Positions 1-6,250 of a DNA stretch of 16,049 nt are shown piece after piece (position 1 is the first letter of the stretch; every line of letters begins with the position of its first letter). Below the pieces are notes generated by a model, which worked only from the letters and a program-made list of their open reading frames with translations, was not told where the DNA came from and searched no databases. The stretch spans positions 1 through 16,049 of the forward strand of contig JAKPQT010000546.1 in assembly GCA_029555885.1 (NCBI GenBank), given 5' to 3'. Made by a program: the position numbers and the translations under genes. The DNA comes from Chloroflexota bacterium. GTDB taxonomy: Bacteria; Chloroflexota; Anaerolineae; CG2-30-64-16.

Positions 1-813
1 ATTCGCAGCCATGCGGATGTGCGGCTGCTGGATATCGAGCGGGATGCGGACCACAATCGTTCGGTGTTTACGTTGGTCGCGCCGCCTGAGGCGCTCGTGC
101 CCGCAATGTTCGATGCTATCAAGACCGCAGCGGGCCTGATCAACCTCGACCAGCACCGGGGCCAACATCCCCGCATCGGCGCGACCGACGTCGTGCCGTT
201 TGTGCCGGTGCGCGGGGTCACGATGGAAGAGTGCATCGCCCTCGCGCGGGAACTGGGCAGGCGGGTGGGGGATGAGCTGGAGATCCCTGTCTATCTCTAT
301 GAGCAGGCTGCGACGCGGCCCGACCGCGTCAACCTGGCCGATGTGCGCCGGGGGGAGTATGAGGCCCTGAAAGCGGAGATCGAGACGGATGCGGACCGCG
401 TGCCCGACTTCGGGCCGGCCCGCCTGGGTCCTGCGGGCGCCACCGTCATCGGTGCGCGTGCGCCGCTGATTGCCTTCAACGTCTACCTGAATACTTCGAA
501 CGTCGAGATTGCGAAGGCCATCGCCAAGGCCGTCCGCCACTCCAACGGCGGCCTGCGCTATGTCAAGGCTCTGGGGTTGCTGGTCAACGGCAAGGCGCAG
601 GTCAGCATGAACCTGACGGATTTCACCAAGACGCCCCTCCACCGCGTCGTGGAACTGGTGCGCCTGGAGGCCGCGCGCTACGGCGTCTCGGTCGAGTCGA
701 GCGAACTCGTGGGCATGATCCCACAGCAGGCGCTCGTCGATGCCGCGGCCTGGTATTTGCAACTGCACAATCTTGAATCGACCATGGTCCTGGAAAACCG
801 GTTGGTCGAGTGA
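1..813 (+). CDS. ftcD: Glutamate formimidoyltransferase, 5'-truncated by window edge
   Basis: The enzyme transfers the formimino group of N-formimidoyl-glutamate to tetrahydrofolate, the last step of one histidine-degradation route in the cytoplasm. The reading frame is open from base 1 (I-R-S-H-A-D-V-R-L-L-D...), so the gene enters from the left. The GTG at 19 is an internal Val codon, not a start, because family members carry an N-terminal strand and helix before the VRLLD segment. Roughly 25-30 residues are missing by comparison with family length (inference). The HPRIGATDVVPFVPV segment (bases about 166-210) holds the histidine known in the family as the catalytic base. Further on, AFNVYLNT and the SVESSELVGMIPQQAL stretch near the C terminus are typical of the formiminotransferase C-terminal subdomain. 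There is no fused cyclodeaminase domain; the protein ends at 813. It converges on the CBS gene with only 12 bases between the stop codons. The family call is firm. In vivo substrate use is inferred. Confidence 0.93.
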   Translation: MRSHADVRLLDIERDADHNRSVFTLVAPPEALVPAMFDAIKTAAGLINLDQHRGQHPRIGATDVVPFVPVRGVTMEECIALARELGRRVGDELEIPVYLYEQAATRPDRVNLADVRRGEYEALKAEIETDADRVPDFGPARLGPAGATVIGARAPLIAFNVYLNTSNVEIAKAIAKAVRHSNGGLRYVKALGLLVNGKAQVSMNLTDFTKTPLHRVVELVRLEAARYGVSVESSELVGMIPQQALVDAAAWYLQLHNLESTMVLENRLVE

Positions 814-825
814 GGTGCGCCGCGG

Positions 826-1287
826 TTACTCCGCCGGCTCGGTCGCTTCGGCCAGGTGCACGATCAGGTCGGTGTGGCCGATGATGCCGACGAGGCGACC
901 GTCCTCCAGGACCGGAATCGGGTTGGCCTTGTGCTCCACCATGAGGGTCGCGACTTCCTCCAGGTCCGTGTCCGGATCCACGGAAACGACTGGCGTGGTC
1001 ATGATGTCCTGTGCTGTCAGGCCGAGGATGCGCCGGACGACCTCGCGATACTCGCGCTGGCCGCCCAGCGGGATCTGCGCACCGAGCAGCGGCAGATATA
1101 CCGGCGAGTGGGGGCGGGCCTGGCGCGCAATCAGGTCGATTTCGGTGACGATGCCGATGACTTCGCCGTTCTGCACCACAGGCGCGCCGCTGATCCCTTC
1201 CTGGGCGAACACGCGCGCGATGTGGCTGATGCCCGTATCGGGTGCGAAGGTGATGACGTCGGTTGTCATAATGTCACGAGCTTTCAT
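826..1287 (-). CDS. Two-CBS-domain protein
   Basis: A 153-residue protein consisting almost only of a CBS pair: CBS1 at about residues 3-55 (MKARDIMTTDVITFAPDT...GIVTEIDLI) and CBS2 at about 94-147 (AQDIMTTPVVSVDPDTDL...VGIIGHTDLI). Such Bateman modules bind adenosine nucleotides and act as energy or ligand sensors. No enzymatic or transport domain is attached, so the output partner is unknown. The linker between the domains (about 56-93) is longer than the minimum and contains a hydrophobic VYLPLLGAQIPL stretch. The ATG at 1287 is supported by a perfect AGGAGG (1292-1297 on the complementary strand) four bases upstream and by a good promoter just beyond. The gene is divergent from the membrane protein at 1327 and convergent with ftcD. 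CBS pairs are promiscuous, so no pathway can be assigned from this sequence. Confidence 0.9.
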   Translation of the reverse strand: MKARDIMTTDVITFAPDTGISHIARVFAQEGISGAPVVQNGEVIGIVTEIDLIARQARPHSPVYLPLLGAQIPLGGQREYREVVRRILGLTAQDIMTTPVVSVDPDTDLEEVATLMVEHKANPIPVLEDGRLVGIIGHTDLIVHLAEATEPAE

Positions 1288-1291
1288 GTCG

Positions 1292-1297
1292 CCTCCT
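1292..1297 (-). promoter_or_regulatory. Shine-Dalgarno of the CBS-domain gene
   Basis: On the minus strand AGGAGG stands four bases before the ATG at 1287. It is a perfect anti-SD match and fixes the start. By normal spacing from the -10 box, transcription would begin at about 1298, so the leader is only about 11 nt and the SD sits at its very 5' end. Confidence 0.75.
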
Positions 1298-1304
1298 GAA
1301 TCAA

Positions 1305-1333
1305 ATTATACACCATCCCAGCCGCCATGACAC
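1305..1333 (-). promoter_or_regulatory. Sigma-70-type promoter for the CBS-domain gene
   Basis: Read on the minus strand, the -35 is GTGTCA (1328-1333, 4/6 to TTGACA), the spacer is 17 nt and the -10 is a perfect TATAAT (1305-1310). The -35 box overlaps the first codons of the divergent membrane-protein gene. The plus strand of the same AT core offers a weaker TATACA (1307-1312), so the core may work in both directions. Confidence 0.7.
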
Positions 1334-2697
1334 CTCTCATCAGGTCATTTCGCCTGTTGGGCCTGCTGCTCATCGCCCTGCATCTGGCCGCGCCCTTGCT
1401 GCCGGAGCCACTGGCCTGGGGCCTGTGGCCCGCGACTTACCTGCCGGCGGGCTGGCGGTGGGGTCTGGCGTTGGCAGCCGCCGGGCTGGTGCTCCGCGGT
1501 GATGCGCTCTGGCAGCGCGCCCGGCCTGCGTTGGCTCGCGTGCTGGCCTGGCCGGGCTGGCACAGCCGGGCGCTGCCGCTGGTCATCGCGGGCCTGAGCA
1601 TCATCCCGTTCTACGTCTTTCGCATCCGCCATCTGCGCTGGGGCGACGCCTATATCCTCAGCCGCGCCATCCCGCATCCGGACGTGCAGCTCACCTATGT
1701 CTGGCAGGCCCCGCTCGATGTCTACCTCCATGCGCGGCTGTGGCAGCTTGCTAACCGGCTATGGGGTTGGCCCGATCCCATCCCCGTCTACTGGATCGTC
1801 AGCGCGCTGTGCGGCGCGCTGTTCGTGTGGGTGGTGCTGCGGCTGGCAGGCATCCTGGGCCGCAATCCCTCAGAGCGGGTGCTGATCGCCGGGCTGATTC
1901 TGTCACTCGGGACGGTGCAGTTGTTCTTCGGCTACATCGAGAACTACTCGATCATGGCTGTGGGCGTAATGGTGTTCCTATGGCTGGGCTTGCGCGCGCT
2001 GCGCGATGGGCTGCCGCTCGTCTGGCCCGCAGTCGCGCTGGCCCTGACTCATGCGTTTCACCCCTCCACCATCATTCTGGCTCCCGGCCTGCTGTACCTG
2101 GCGTATCTGCTCCACCGGCAGGGCCGCATGTCGCCCCGCCGGCTTGTATTGAGCATGGCCGTGCCCTATGTGATCGTGCTGGCTGGAGTCGTTGGCCTGA
2201 TGACCGCGGGCCAGCATGGCCTGGATGCTCTGATGGGCGTCGATGCGCCGGGCGGCGGCGACCGGCGCTGGTTGGTCCCGCTCTTTGCCGTGACCACGCG
2301 CTGGGAGCATTACACCATGTTCTCCCTGGCGCATGCGCTCGACATCGCCAACCAGCAGTTGCTCTCCGCGCCCGTTGTCTGGCCCGCGCTGATTCTTGCG
2401 GCCGTGTTTGGGTGGCGCGCGCTACCGCGGGCGGATGTCAGTTTTCGTTGGTTGATGGTGCTGGCGCTGTTGTATCTAGCCCTCACGCTGGTCTGGAACC
2501 CCGACTATGGCGGGCAGCGCGACTGGGACCTGTTTTCGCCCGCAGCGCTCCCTGCGACTGTCCTGCTGGCCCATGTGCTGGGGCAGGTGCTGCCCGACCG
2601 GGCCGCGCTGCATGCTGTGGGCTGGGCCTTAATCGTCGCCCAGGCCTTCCATACCCTGATGTGGGTCTATCAGAATACGCTTCCCTACGCGGTTTGA
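1327..2697 (+). CDS. Polytopic membrane protein, GT-C glycosyltransferase-like
   Basis: A 456-residue, very hydrophobic protein with about 9-11 predicted transmembrane helices, for example near residues 8-25, 45-56, 82-99, 154-175, 185-222, 233-262, 271-292, 347-363, 373-390, 405-420 and 427-447. Three polar patches stand out in the hydrophobic background: RWGDAYIL (104-111, with Asp107), FGYIENYS (201-208) and NPDYGGQRDWDLFS (391-404). An Asp in the first extracytoplasmic loop followed by many helices is the usual plan of GT-C enzymes that use polyprenyl-phosphate sugars. I therefore suggest a glycosyltransferase-like role, but I do not recognise a named family. The start at 1327 has no clear Shine-Dalgarno. 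It lies 39 bp from the divergent CBS start, so a near-leaderless message or a slightly downstream start (TTG at 1357) is possible. No terminator is seen after the stop. Confidence 0.7.
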   Translation: MTPLIRSFRLLGLLLIALHLAAPLLPEPLAWGLWPATYLPAGWRWGLALAAAGLVLRGDALWQRARPALARVLAWPGWHSRALPLVIAGLSIIPFYVFRIRHLRWGDAYILSRAIPHPDVQLTYVWQAPLDVYLHARLWQLANRLWGWPDPIPVYWIVSALCGALFVWVVLRLAGILGRNPSERVLIAGLILSLGTVQLFFGYIENYSIMAVGVMVFLWLGLRALRDGLPLVWPAVALALTHAFHPSTIILAPGLLYLAYLLHRQGRMSPRRLVLSMAVPYVIVLAGVVGLMTAGQHGLDALMGVDAPGGGDRRWLVPLFAVTTRWEHYTMFSLAHALDIANQQLLSAPVVWPALILAAVFGWRALPRADVSFRWLMVLALLYLALTLVWNPDYGGQRDWDLFSPAALPATVLLAHVLGQVLPDRAALHAVGWALIVAQAFHTLMWVYQNTLPYAV

Positions 2698-2718
2698 GAC
2701 TTCCTTCTGTCGAGCCAC

Positions 2719-2778
2719 AGGCAGTGCATCTATGGAACTAATCCATCTACGACAACGTTGACATTAAAGGCAGTGCAT
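2719..2778 (+). repeat. Two direct copies of AGGCAGTGCAT
   Basis: Identical 11-mers lie at 2719-2729 and 2768-2778, 49 bp start to start. The second copy lies within the 16-nt spacer of the predicted galT promoter, where a bound protein would be expected to affect RNA polymerase. Operator function is inferred only from this placement. Confidence 0.45.
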
Positions 2779-2785
2779 GAATAAT
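2758..2785 (+). promoter_or_regulatory. Sigma-70-type promoter upstream of galT
   Basis: A consensus TTGACA (2758-2763), a 16-nt spacer and AATAAT (2780-2785, 5/6) give a good promoter. Transcription would begin near 2792, leaving a leader of about 170 nt before galT. TATAAG at 2839-2844 is a weaker alternative that lacks a convincing -35. Confidence 0.6.
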
Positions 2786-2960
2786 GGATGCTGCTATGTC
2801 ACGTTTCGGCATGTCTTTTCGCGCGCTTTTACGTCTTGTATAAGGTGTCGTTGGATTTTTTATGCAGTTCGTAATGTGTTGGCGCGACGATTTTGCATTG
2901 GTTAGTCGGGCCCAGCCAGCAACATAGTCGTTGCCGGAGCCTGACGACAGGAGGGTGAGG

Positions 2961-4058
2961 GTGTCTGAGTTACGTCGTGATCCGGTGATGGGGCGGTGGG
3001 TGATTATTGCGCCAGAGCGCAGGATTCGTCCTGAACAGATGGGCCTGCCGGCAACGGTCCGGCAGGCGGGGCCATGTGTCTTTTGTGGCGGCGAGGAGGG
3101 GCTGGACCCGCACGAGATTTATGCGATCCGTTCGAATAGTTCGCCGCGGAACACGCCCGGCTGGCAGGTGCGCGTCCTGCCCAACAAATTCCCGGTCTTG
3201 CGCATCGAGGACAAGCTGACCCGCGAAGGGGTGGGCATGTTCGATATGATGGCCGGAGTCGGCGCTCACGAGGTCATCGTCGAGACGCCGGATCATCAGG
3301 TGGAACTGGCTGACCTGCCGGAGCCACACATCGGCAGTATCCTGCGCACGTATCGTGATCGGATGCACGATCTGGGCGGTGACGATCGCTTCAAATACGT
3401 GCTCATCTTCAAGAATCAGGGCTACCTGGCGGGCGCGACGATGCCGCACGCACACTCGCAGCTCATTGCAACCCCGGTGACGCCGAAGCGCGTCAAAGAG
3501 GAACTGGCCGGTTCGCAGCGTTACTATGAGTTCAAGCGCCGGTGCGTCTTCTGTGACATCATCAAGCAGGAGACGCGACTGACGCGCGAGCGCGTGGTCT
3601 TCGAGAATGATACGTTCGTGGTGCTGTCGCCCTTCGCGGCGCGCGTACCCTATGAGACGTGGATTGTGCCCAAGCAGCACAACTCCGACTATGTGAACAT
3701 CGGCGAAGCCGAATATGCGGGACTGGCTGAGGCATTGAAGACCACGCTGCTCAAGATGCGGACTGCGCTGATGGACCCGCCGTTCAACTACCTGATCCAT
3801 ACGGCCCCGTTCCGGCGGCCGCGGGCCGGCTACTGGGCGACTATCCAGCATGACTATCACTGGCACGTCGAGATACTCCCGCGGCTGACGCGCGCCGCCG
3901 GTTTCGAGGAGGGGTCGGGGTTCTACATCAATCCCACCTCACCGGAGGAAGCCGCGGATGTGCTCAGGAAGGCTCCCCTGGTGCTGGAGGTGAGTCCGAT
4001 TGCCGAGGCAGAGGCCGCACCAGCCGCGTTGATGGTGGAAGCAGCCGTCGCCGGTTAG
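2961..4058 (+). CDS. galT: Galactose-1-phosphate uridylyltransferase (HIT superfamily)
   Basis: A 365-residue GalT-type nucleotidyltransferase, expected to exchange UMP between UDP-glucose and galactose-1-phosphate in the Leloir pathway. Zinc-ligand-like CVFC pairs are at residues 39-42 and 195-198. The active-site segment GATMPHAHSQLIATP carries His163-Ala-His165-Ser-Gln167, and a second histidine pair HWH is at 300-302 followed by VEILPRLTR. The HxHxQ motif forms the uridylylated histidine in the family; Ala replaces the usual middle Pro. I chose GTG 2961 because AGGAGG (2949-2954) lies six bases upstream. The frame can be read back to a TTG at 2931, but that start has no SD and would place the SD inside the gene. 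The C terminus (last ~25 residues) is Ala/Glu-rich and probably disordered. No other galactose gene is adjacent, so a related sugar-1-phosphate nucleotidyltransferase is possible. Confidence 0.9.
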   Translation: MSELRRDPVMGRWVIIAPERRIRPEQMGLPATVRQAGPCVFCGGEEGLDPHEIYAIRSNSSPRNTPGWQVRVLPNKFPVLRIEDKLTREGVGMFDMMAGVGAHEVIVETPDHQVELADLPEPHIGSILRTYRDRMHDLGGDDRFKYVLIFKNQGYLAGATMPHAHSQLIATPVTPKRVKEELAGSQRYYEFKRRCVFCDIIKQETRLTRERVVFENDTFVVLSPFAARVPYETWIVPKQHNSDYVNIGEAEYAGLAEALKTTLLKMRTALMDPPFNYLIHTAPFRRPRAGYWATIQHDYHWHVEILPRLTRAAGFEEGSGFYINPTSPEEAADVLRKAPLVLEVSPIAEAEAAPAALMVEAAVAG

Positions 4059-4076
4059 AGGAGCTCCACATCCTGA

Positions 4077-4093
4077 CGGTCGCATAGCGACCG
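4077..4093 (+). terminator. Perfect 7-bp hairpin 18 nt after galT stop
   Basis: CGGTCGC, loop ATA, GCGACCG. It lacks a following T-run, so it is at best a weak terminator or a 3'-end-protecting structure for the galT message. Confidence 0.4.
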
Positions 4094-4094
4094 C

Positions 4095-4135
4095 GATGCG
4101 AAACGGCGCGTCTGAGCGACTGCGCCGTTTGCATC
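4095..4135. repeat. Strong inverted repeat (14 bp pairing with one bulge)
   Basis: Left arm GATGC, one bulged G (4100), AAACGGCGC (4101-4109). Loop of 12 nt. Right arm GCGCCGTTT (4122-4130) then GCATC (4131-4135). The pairing is perfect apart from the bulge. The only U-run is the UUU inside the right arm, so it is not a classic intrinsic terminator. It starts two bases after the preceding hairpin. Confidence 0.55.
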
Positions 4136-4218
4136 TGAGGTGTAAACTCCGCTGGCTGATGGCTGCATTGTTTTGCTGATCTCCACCAACCGCAGGCGGC
4201 AACGATACCAGTCATTTC

Positions 4219-4246
4219 TGAGGCCGGACTATCAGGTTCGGCCTCA
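4219..4246. repeat. 12-bp-stem hairpin with ATCA tetraloop before the rpsA promoter
   Basis: TGAGGCCGGACT (4219-4230), loop ATCA, GGTTCGGCCTCA (4235-4246). All 12 positions pair if two G-U pairs are allowed, and the outer eight are Watson-Crick. It ends 25 bp before the -35 box. The following bases (AGTTCG) are a poor T-tract. It may be the end of galT read-through or a recognition site. Confidence 0.5.
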
Positions 4247-4271
4247 AGTTCGCGCGCAGGCTGCCCGCTGA

Positions 4272-4300
4272 TTGACAAACCCCTATTCTTTCGCTATACT
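4272..4300 (+). promoter_or_regulatory. Near-consensus sigma-70 promoter for rpsA
   Basis: TTGACA (4272-4277, 6/6), exactly 17 nt, TATACT (4295-4300, 5/6). This is the best promoter in the window, as expected for a ribosomal protein gene. The start point would be near 4307, about 205 nt before the S1 start codon. Confidence 0.85.
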
Positions 4301-4447
4301 AGCCCCGCATCCTAAATAGCGGGCGATTGCGCGCGGGTGAAGCAAAATTCGCTCGTGCCTTTGCACGCGTTAAGGGATGCGCGATGCGGACTCAGGCCTG
4401 GTTGCTGCGCTCCCATGATGGCTGCCACAGTCGGGCCGGTTTTGCCT

Positions 4448-4470
4448 TATGGCGCGTGTGTCACGCCATA
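4448..4470 (+). promoter_or_regulatory. Hairpin in the rpsA leader
   Basis: TATGGCG (4448-4454) pairs perfectly with CGCCATA (4464-4470) around a 9-nt loop, 27 nt upstream of the SD. S1 genes in other bacteria are autoregulated through structured leaders. A comparable role here is inference only. Confidence 0.4.
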
Positions 4471-4512
4471 TGTTTCGATCTTTTCAACCCATCGTTCGGA
4501 GGTTCCTTTCCC

Positions 4513-6162
4513 ATGTCTACGTCTTTGCCACCCACCAAGCCACCCGCTGAGGTCCATCCCATGCAGGCCCTGCTCGACCAGGGAGGGTATGACATGCCCC
4601 AGCGAGGCGATATTCGCGAGGGTACGATCATCTCGGTCAGCCCGCAGGAGATCATCATCGATCTCGGCCTGAAACGAGAAGCGATCGTGCCGGCCAACGA
4701 TTTGAGCCGGCTGGAGAAATCCACTCTGGCGGAAATTCAGGAAGGCACAACCTGGCCGGTGTACATTCTCCAACCGTCCGACCGGGAAGGGAACCTGATC
4801 GTTTCGCTCTCGCGCGCGCTGCAGGAAAAGGATTGGCTCGTTGCCCAGCAGATGATGGACAACAACGAGATGTTCGAGGCTGAGGTCAGCGGTCACAACG
4901 CCGGTGGCCTGGAGGTCATCTTCGGCAAGCTGCGCGGCTTCGTGCCCGCATCGCACATCTCGACCCTGCCGCGCGAAATGTCGCCGGATGAGCGCAAGGC
5001 TCACCTGGCAACCTTCGTCGGAAAGATGATTCCGGTCAAGATCGTCGAGGTCGACCGGAAGCGCCGCCGCCTGATCATGTCTGAGCGCGCTGCGCGCCGC
5101 CGTTGGCAGCGGGAACATCGTAAGCAACTGCTCGATGAGATCCAGGTCGGTGAGACGCGCACCGGTATCGTGCGCAGCCTGTCGGAGTTCGGCGCGTTCG
5201 TCGATCTCGGCGGGGCCGATGGTTTGGTCCACATTTCCGAGCTGGCCTGGTTCCCGGTCGCCCATCCGAGCGAGGTGCTCAAGGTCGGCCAGGAGGTCGA
5301 GGTCAAAGTGCTGCGCATCGACAAGCAGCGCGAACGCGTCGGCCTGAGCCTGAAGCGCGTGCAACCGGATCCGTGGACGCACATCGAGGAGCTGTACAAC
5401 GTCAACGAGCTGGTCGAGGCTGTCGTGACCCGTGTCACCGATTTCGGCGCGTTCGTGCGGCTGCGCAGCGGCGTCGAAGGCCTGCTGCATGTATCCGAGA
5501 TGGCCGACATCCGGCCTGATCATCCACAGAGCCTGGTTTCGCCCGGCGACCTGCTCCTGCTGCGCGTCCTGCGGATCGAGCCGGACCGCCGCCGCATCGG
5601 CCTGAGCCTGCGCCAGGTCTCCGAGACCGAGTGGGCTGAGTGGGCTGCCAGCTATCGCGAGCAGCACGGCGCGCCGGAAGCCGAGAGCGAGGCTGCGGGT
5701 GAGGGCGAGGCTGGCGCCGAGGCAGAGGCGGTCGAGGGCGAGGCTGTCGCGGAGGTCGAGGCCATCGAAGGCGAGCCGCTGCTGGCCGCCGAGCCCGACC
5801 TGGTTGCAGAAGCAGAGCCGGCCGTCGAGGAACCGCTGGCCGCAGCGCCTGAACTGGTCATCGAACCCGAGGCCCCGTTCGTGCCGGAGGTTGAGGCTGA
5901 GGTTGCCGCGGAGACAGTTGAGGCCGAGGTCGCTGAAGTTGCTGCTGACGTAGCAGCCGAGGTCGAGGAATTGGCAATCTCCGCCGAGGCGGACGTCGTC
6001 CCGGTCGAAGAACAGCAGGCCCTCGAAGTGCTCGAGGCTGAAGGCGGCGTGGTGGCCGATGCTGTTCCCGTAGAGGTGCTGGAGGCGGCGGCTGAGGCTG
6101 ACGCCGACGTGGCTGACGAAGTCGCGTCGGAAGACGAGGACGAAGCCACGCCCCAGGCCTAG
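4513..6162 (+). CDS. rpsA: 30S ribosomal protein S1 (four S1 domains, long acidic tail)
   Basis: A 549-residue RNA-binding protein that would help mRNA engage the 30S subunit. Four S1 (OB-fold) domains are visible at about residues 32-102, 118-191, 210-281 and 297-367. The last two are the most canonical (GIVRSLSEFGAFVDLGGADG...VHISELAW and TRVTDFGAFVRLRSGVEG...LHVSEMAD); domain 2 has the divergent GLEVIFGKLRGFVPASHIS form seen in S1. Four domains is fewer than the six of E. coli S1. Residues 383-549 form a Glu/Ala/Val-rich tail with no Lys or Arg at all. ATG 4513 is chosen because GGAGG (4498-4502) precedes it and homology begins there. The frame is open to 4327, but that part falls in the leader. 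The gene has its own strong promoter and a terminator follows, so it is probably monocistronic. Confidence 0.92.
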   Translation: MSTSLPPTKPPAEVHPMQALLDQGGYDMPQRGDIREGTIISVSPQEIIIDLGLKREAIVPANDLSRLEKSTLAEIQEGTTWPVYILQPSDREGNLIVSLSRALQEKDWLVAQQMMDNNEMFEAEVSGHNAGGLEVIFGKLRGFVPASHISTLPREMSPDERKAHLATFVGKMIPVKIVEVDRKRRRLIMSERAARRRWQREHRKQLLDEIQVGETRTGIVRSLSEFGAFVDLGGADGLVHISELAWFPVAHPSEVLKVGQEVEVKVLRIDKQRERVGLSLKRVQPDPWTHIEELYNVNELVEAVVTRVTDFGAFVRLRSGVEGLLHVSEMADIRPDHPQSLVSPGDLLLLRVLRIEPDRRRIGLSLRQVSETEWAEWAASYREQHGAPEAESEAAGEGEAGAEAEAVEGEAVAEVEAIEGEPLLAAEPDLVAEAEPAVEEPLAAAPELVIEPEAPFVPEVEAEVAAETVEAEVAEVAADVAAEVEELAISAEADVVPVEEQQALEVLEAEGGVVADAVPVEVLEAAAEADADVADEVASEDEDEATPQA

Positions 6163-6173
6163 GCGTCAAGGGT

Positions 6174-6209
6174 CAGGGAACGGCCCATCACAAAGGCTGT
6201 TCCCTGTTT
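6174..6209 (+). terminator. Intrinsic terminator after rpsA
   Basis: CAGGGAACGGCC (6174-6185), 9-nt loop, GGCTGTTCCCTG (6195-6206), then TTT. The 12-bp stem has one G-U pair. The T-tract is short. It lies 11 nt after the rpsA stop. Confidence 0.75.
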
Positions 6210-6250
6210 GCCGCGCGCAGGTCATCTAGCAAGACAATCGTAAAGGCGCG

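Larger units (their letters stand above)
2698..2948. other. AT-richer intergenic region upstream of galT
   Basis: This gap has visibly lower GC than the coding DNA around it. It contains a sigma-70-like promoter, an 11-bp direct repeat, the palindrome CAACGTTG (2753-2760) overlapping the -35 box, a second TATAAG (2839-2844) with a poor -35, and a T6 run (2856-2861) with no hairpin before it. No open frame with a plausible start was found. Confidence 0.6.
4059..4512. other. Gene-free interval between galT and rpsA: hairpins, promoter, leader
   Basis: This 454-bp stretch has no plausible gene. In order it holds a short perfect hairpin (4077-4093), a longer hairpin (4095-4135), a 12-bp-stem hairpin (4219-4246), a near-consensus promoter (4272-4300), a leader of about 205 nt with one 7-bp inverted repeat (4448-4470), and a Shine-Dalgarno (4498-4502). 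The S1 reading frame is open back to 4327, but that stretch (Arg/Cys/Trp-containing, not S1-like) is part of the leader. Confidence 0.7.

Noticed and set aside
1074..1107. YLPLL inside the CBS-domain protein, similar to the exported-protein YLPLVW end
   Set aside because: It is internal, in a linker of a cytoplasmic protein without signal peptide, so it is a chance likeness.
1761..2741. 326-codon second frame on the plus strand
   Set aside because: It overlaps the membrane-protein gene in another frame. It is Arg/Ala/Gly-rich and lacks hydrophobic helices and a start signal.
4059..4271. Possible tRNA or known small RNA in the hairpin-rich gap
   Set aside because: No cloverleaf, no T-loop GGTTCRA box in position and no CCA end. 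The hairpins do not assemble into a known RNA class by eye.
4447..5667. 406-codon open frame on the minus strand opposite rpsA
   Set aside because: Mirror of the S1 gene with Asp/Leu/Gln/His-rich composition. No family is recognised and there is no start signal.
5652..6149. Ser/Ala/Thr-only open frame on the minus strand
   Set aside because: It is simply the complement of the Glu/Ala-rich S1 tail (GAG-GCN repeats) and has no independent support.
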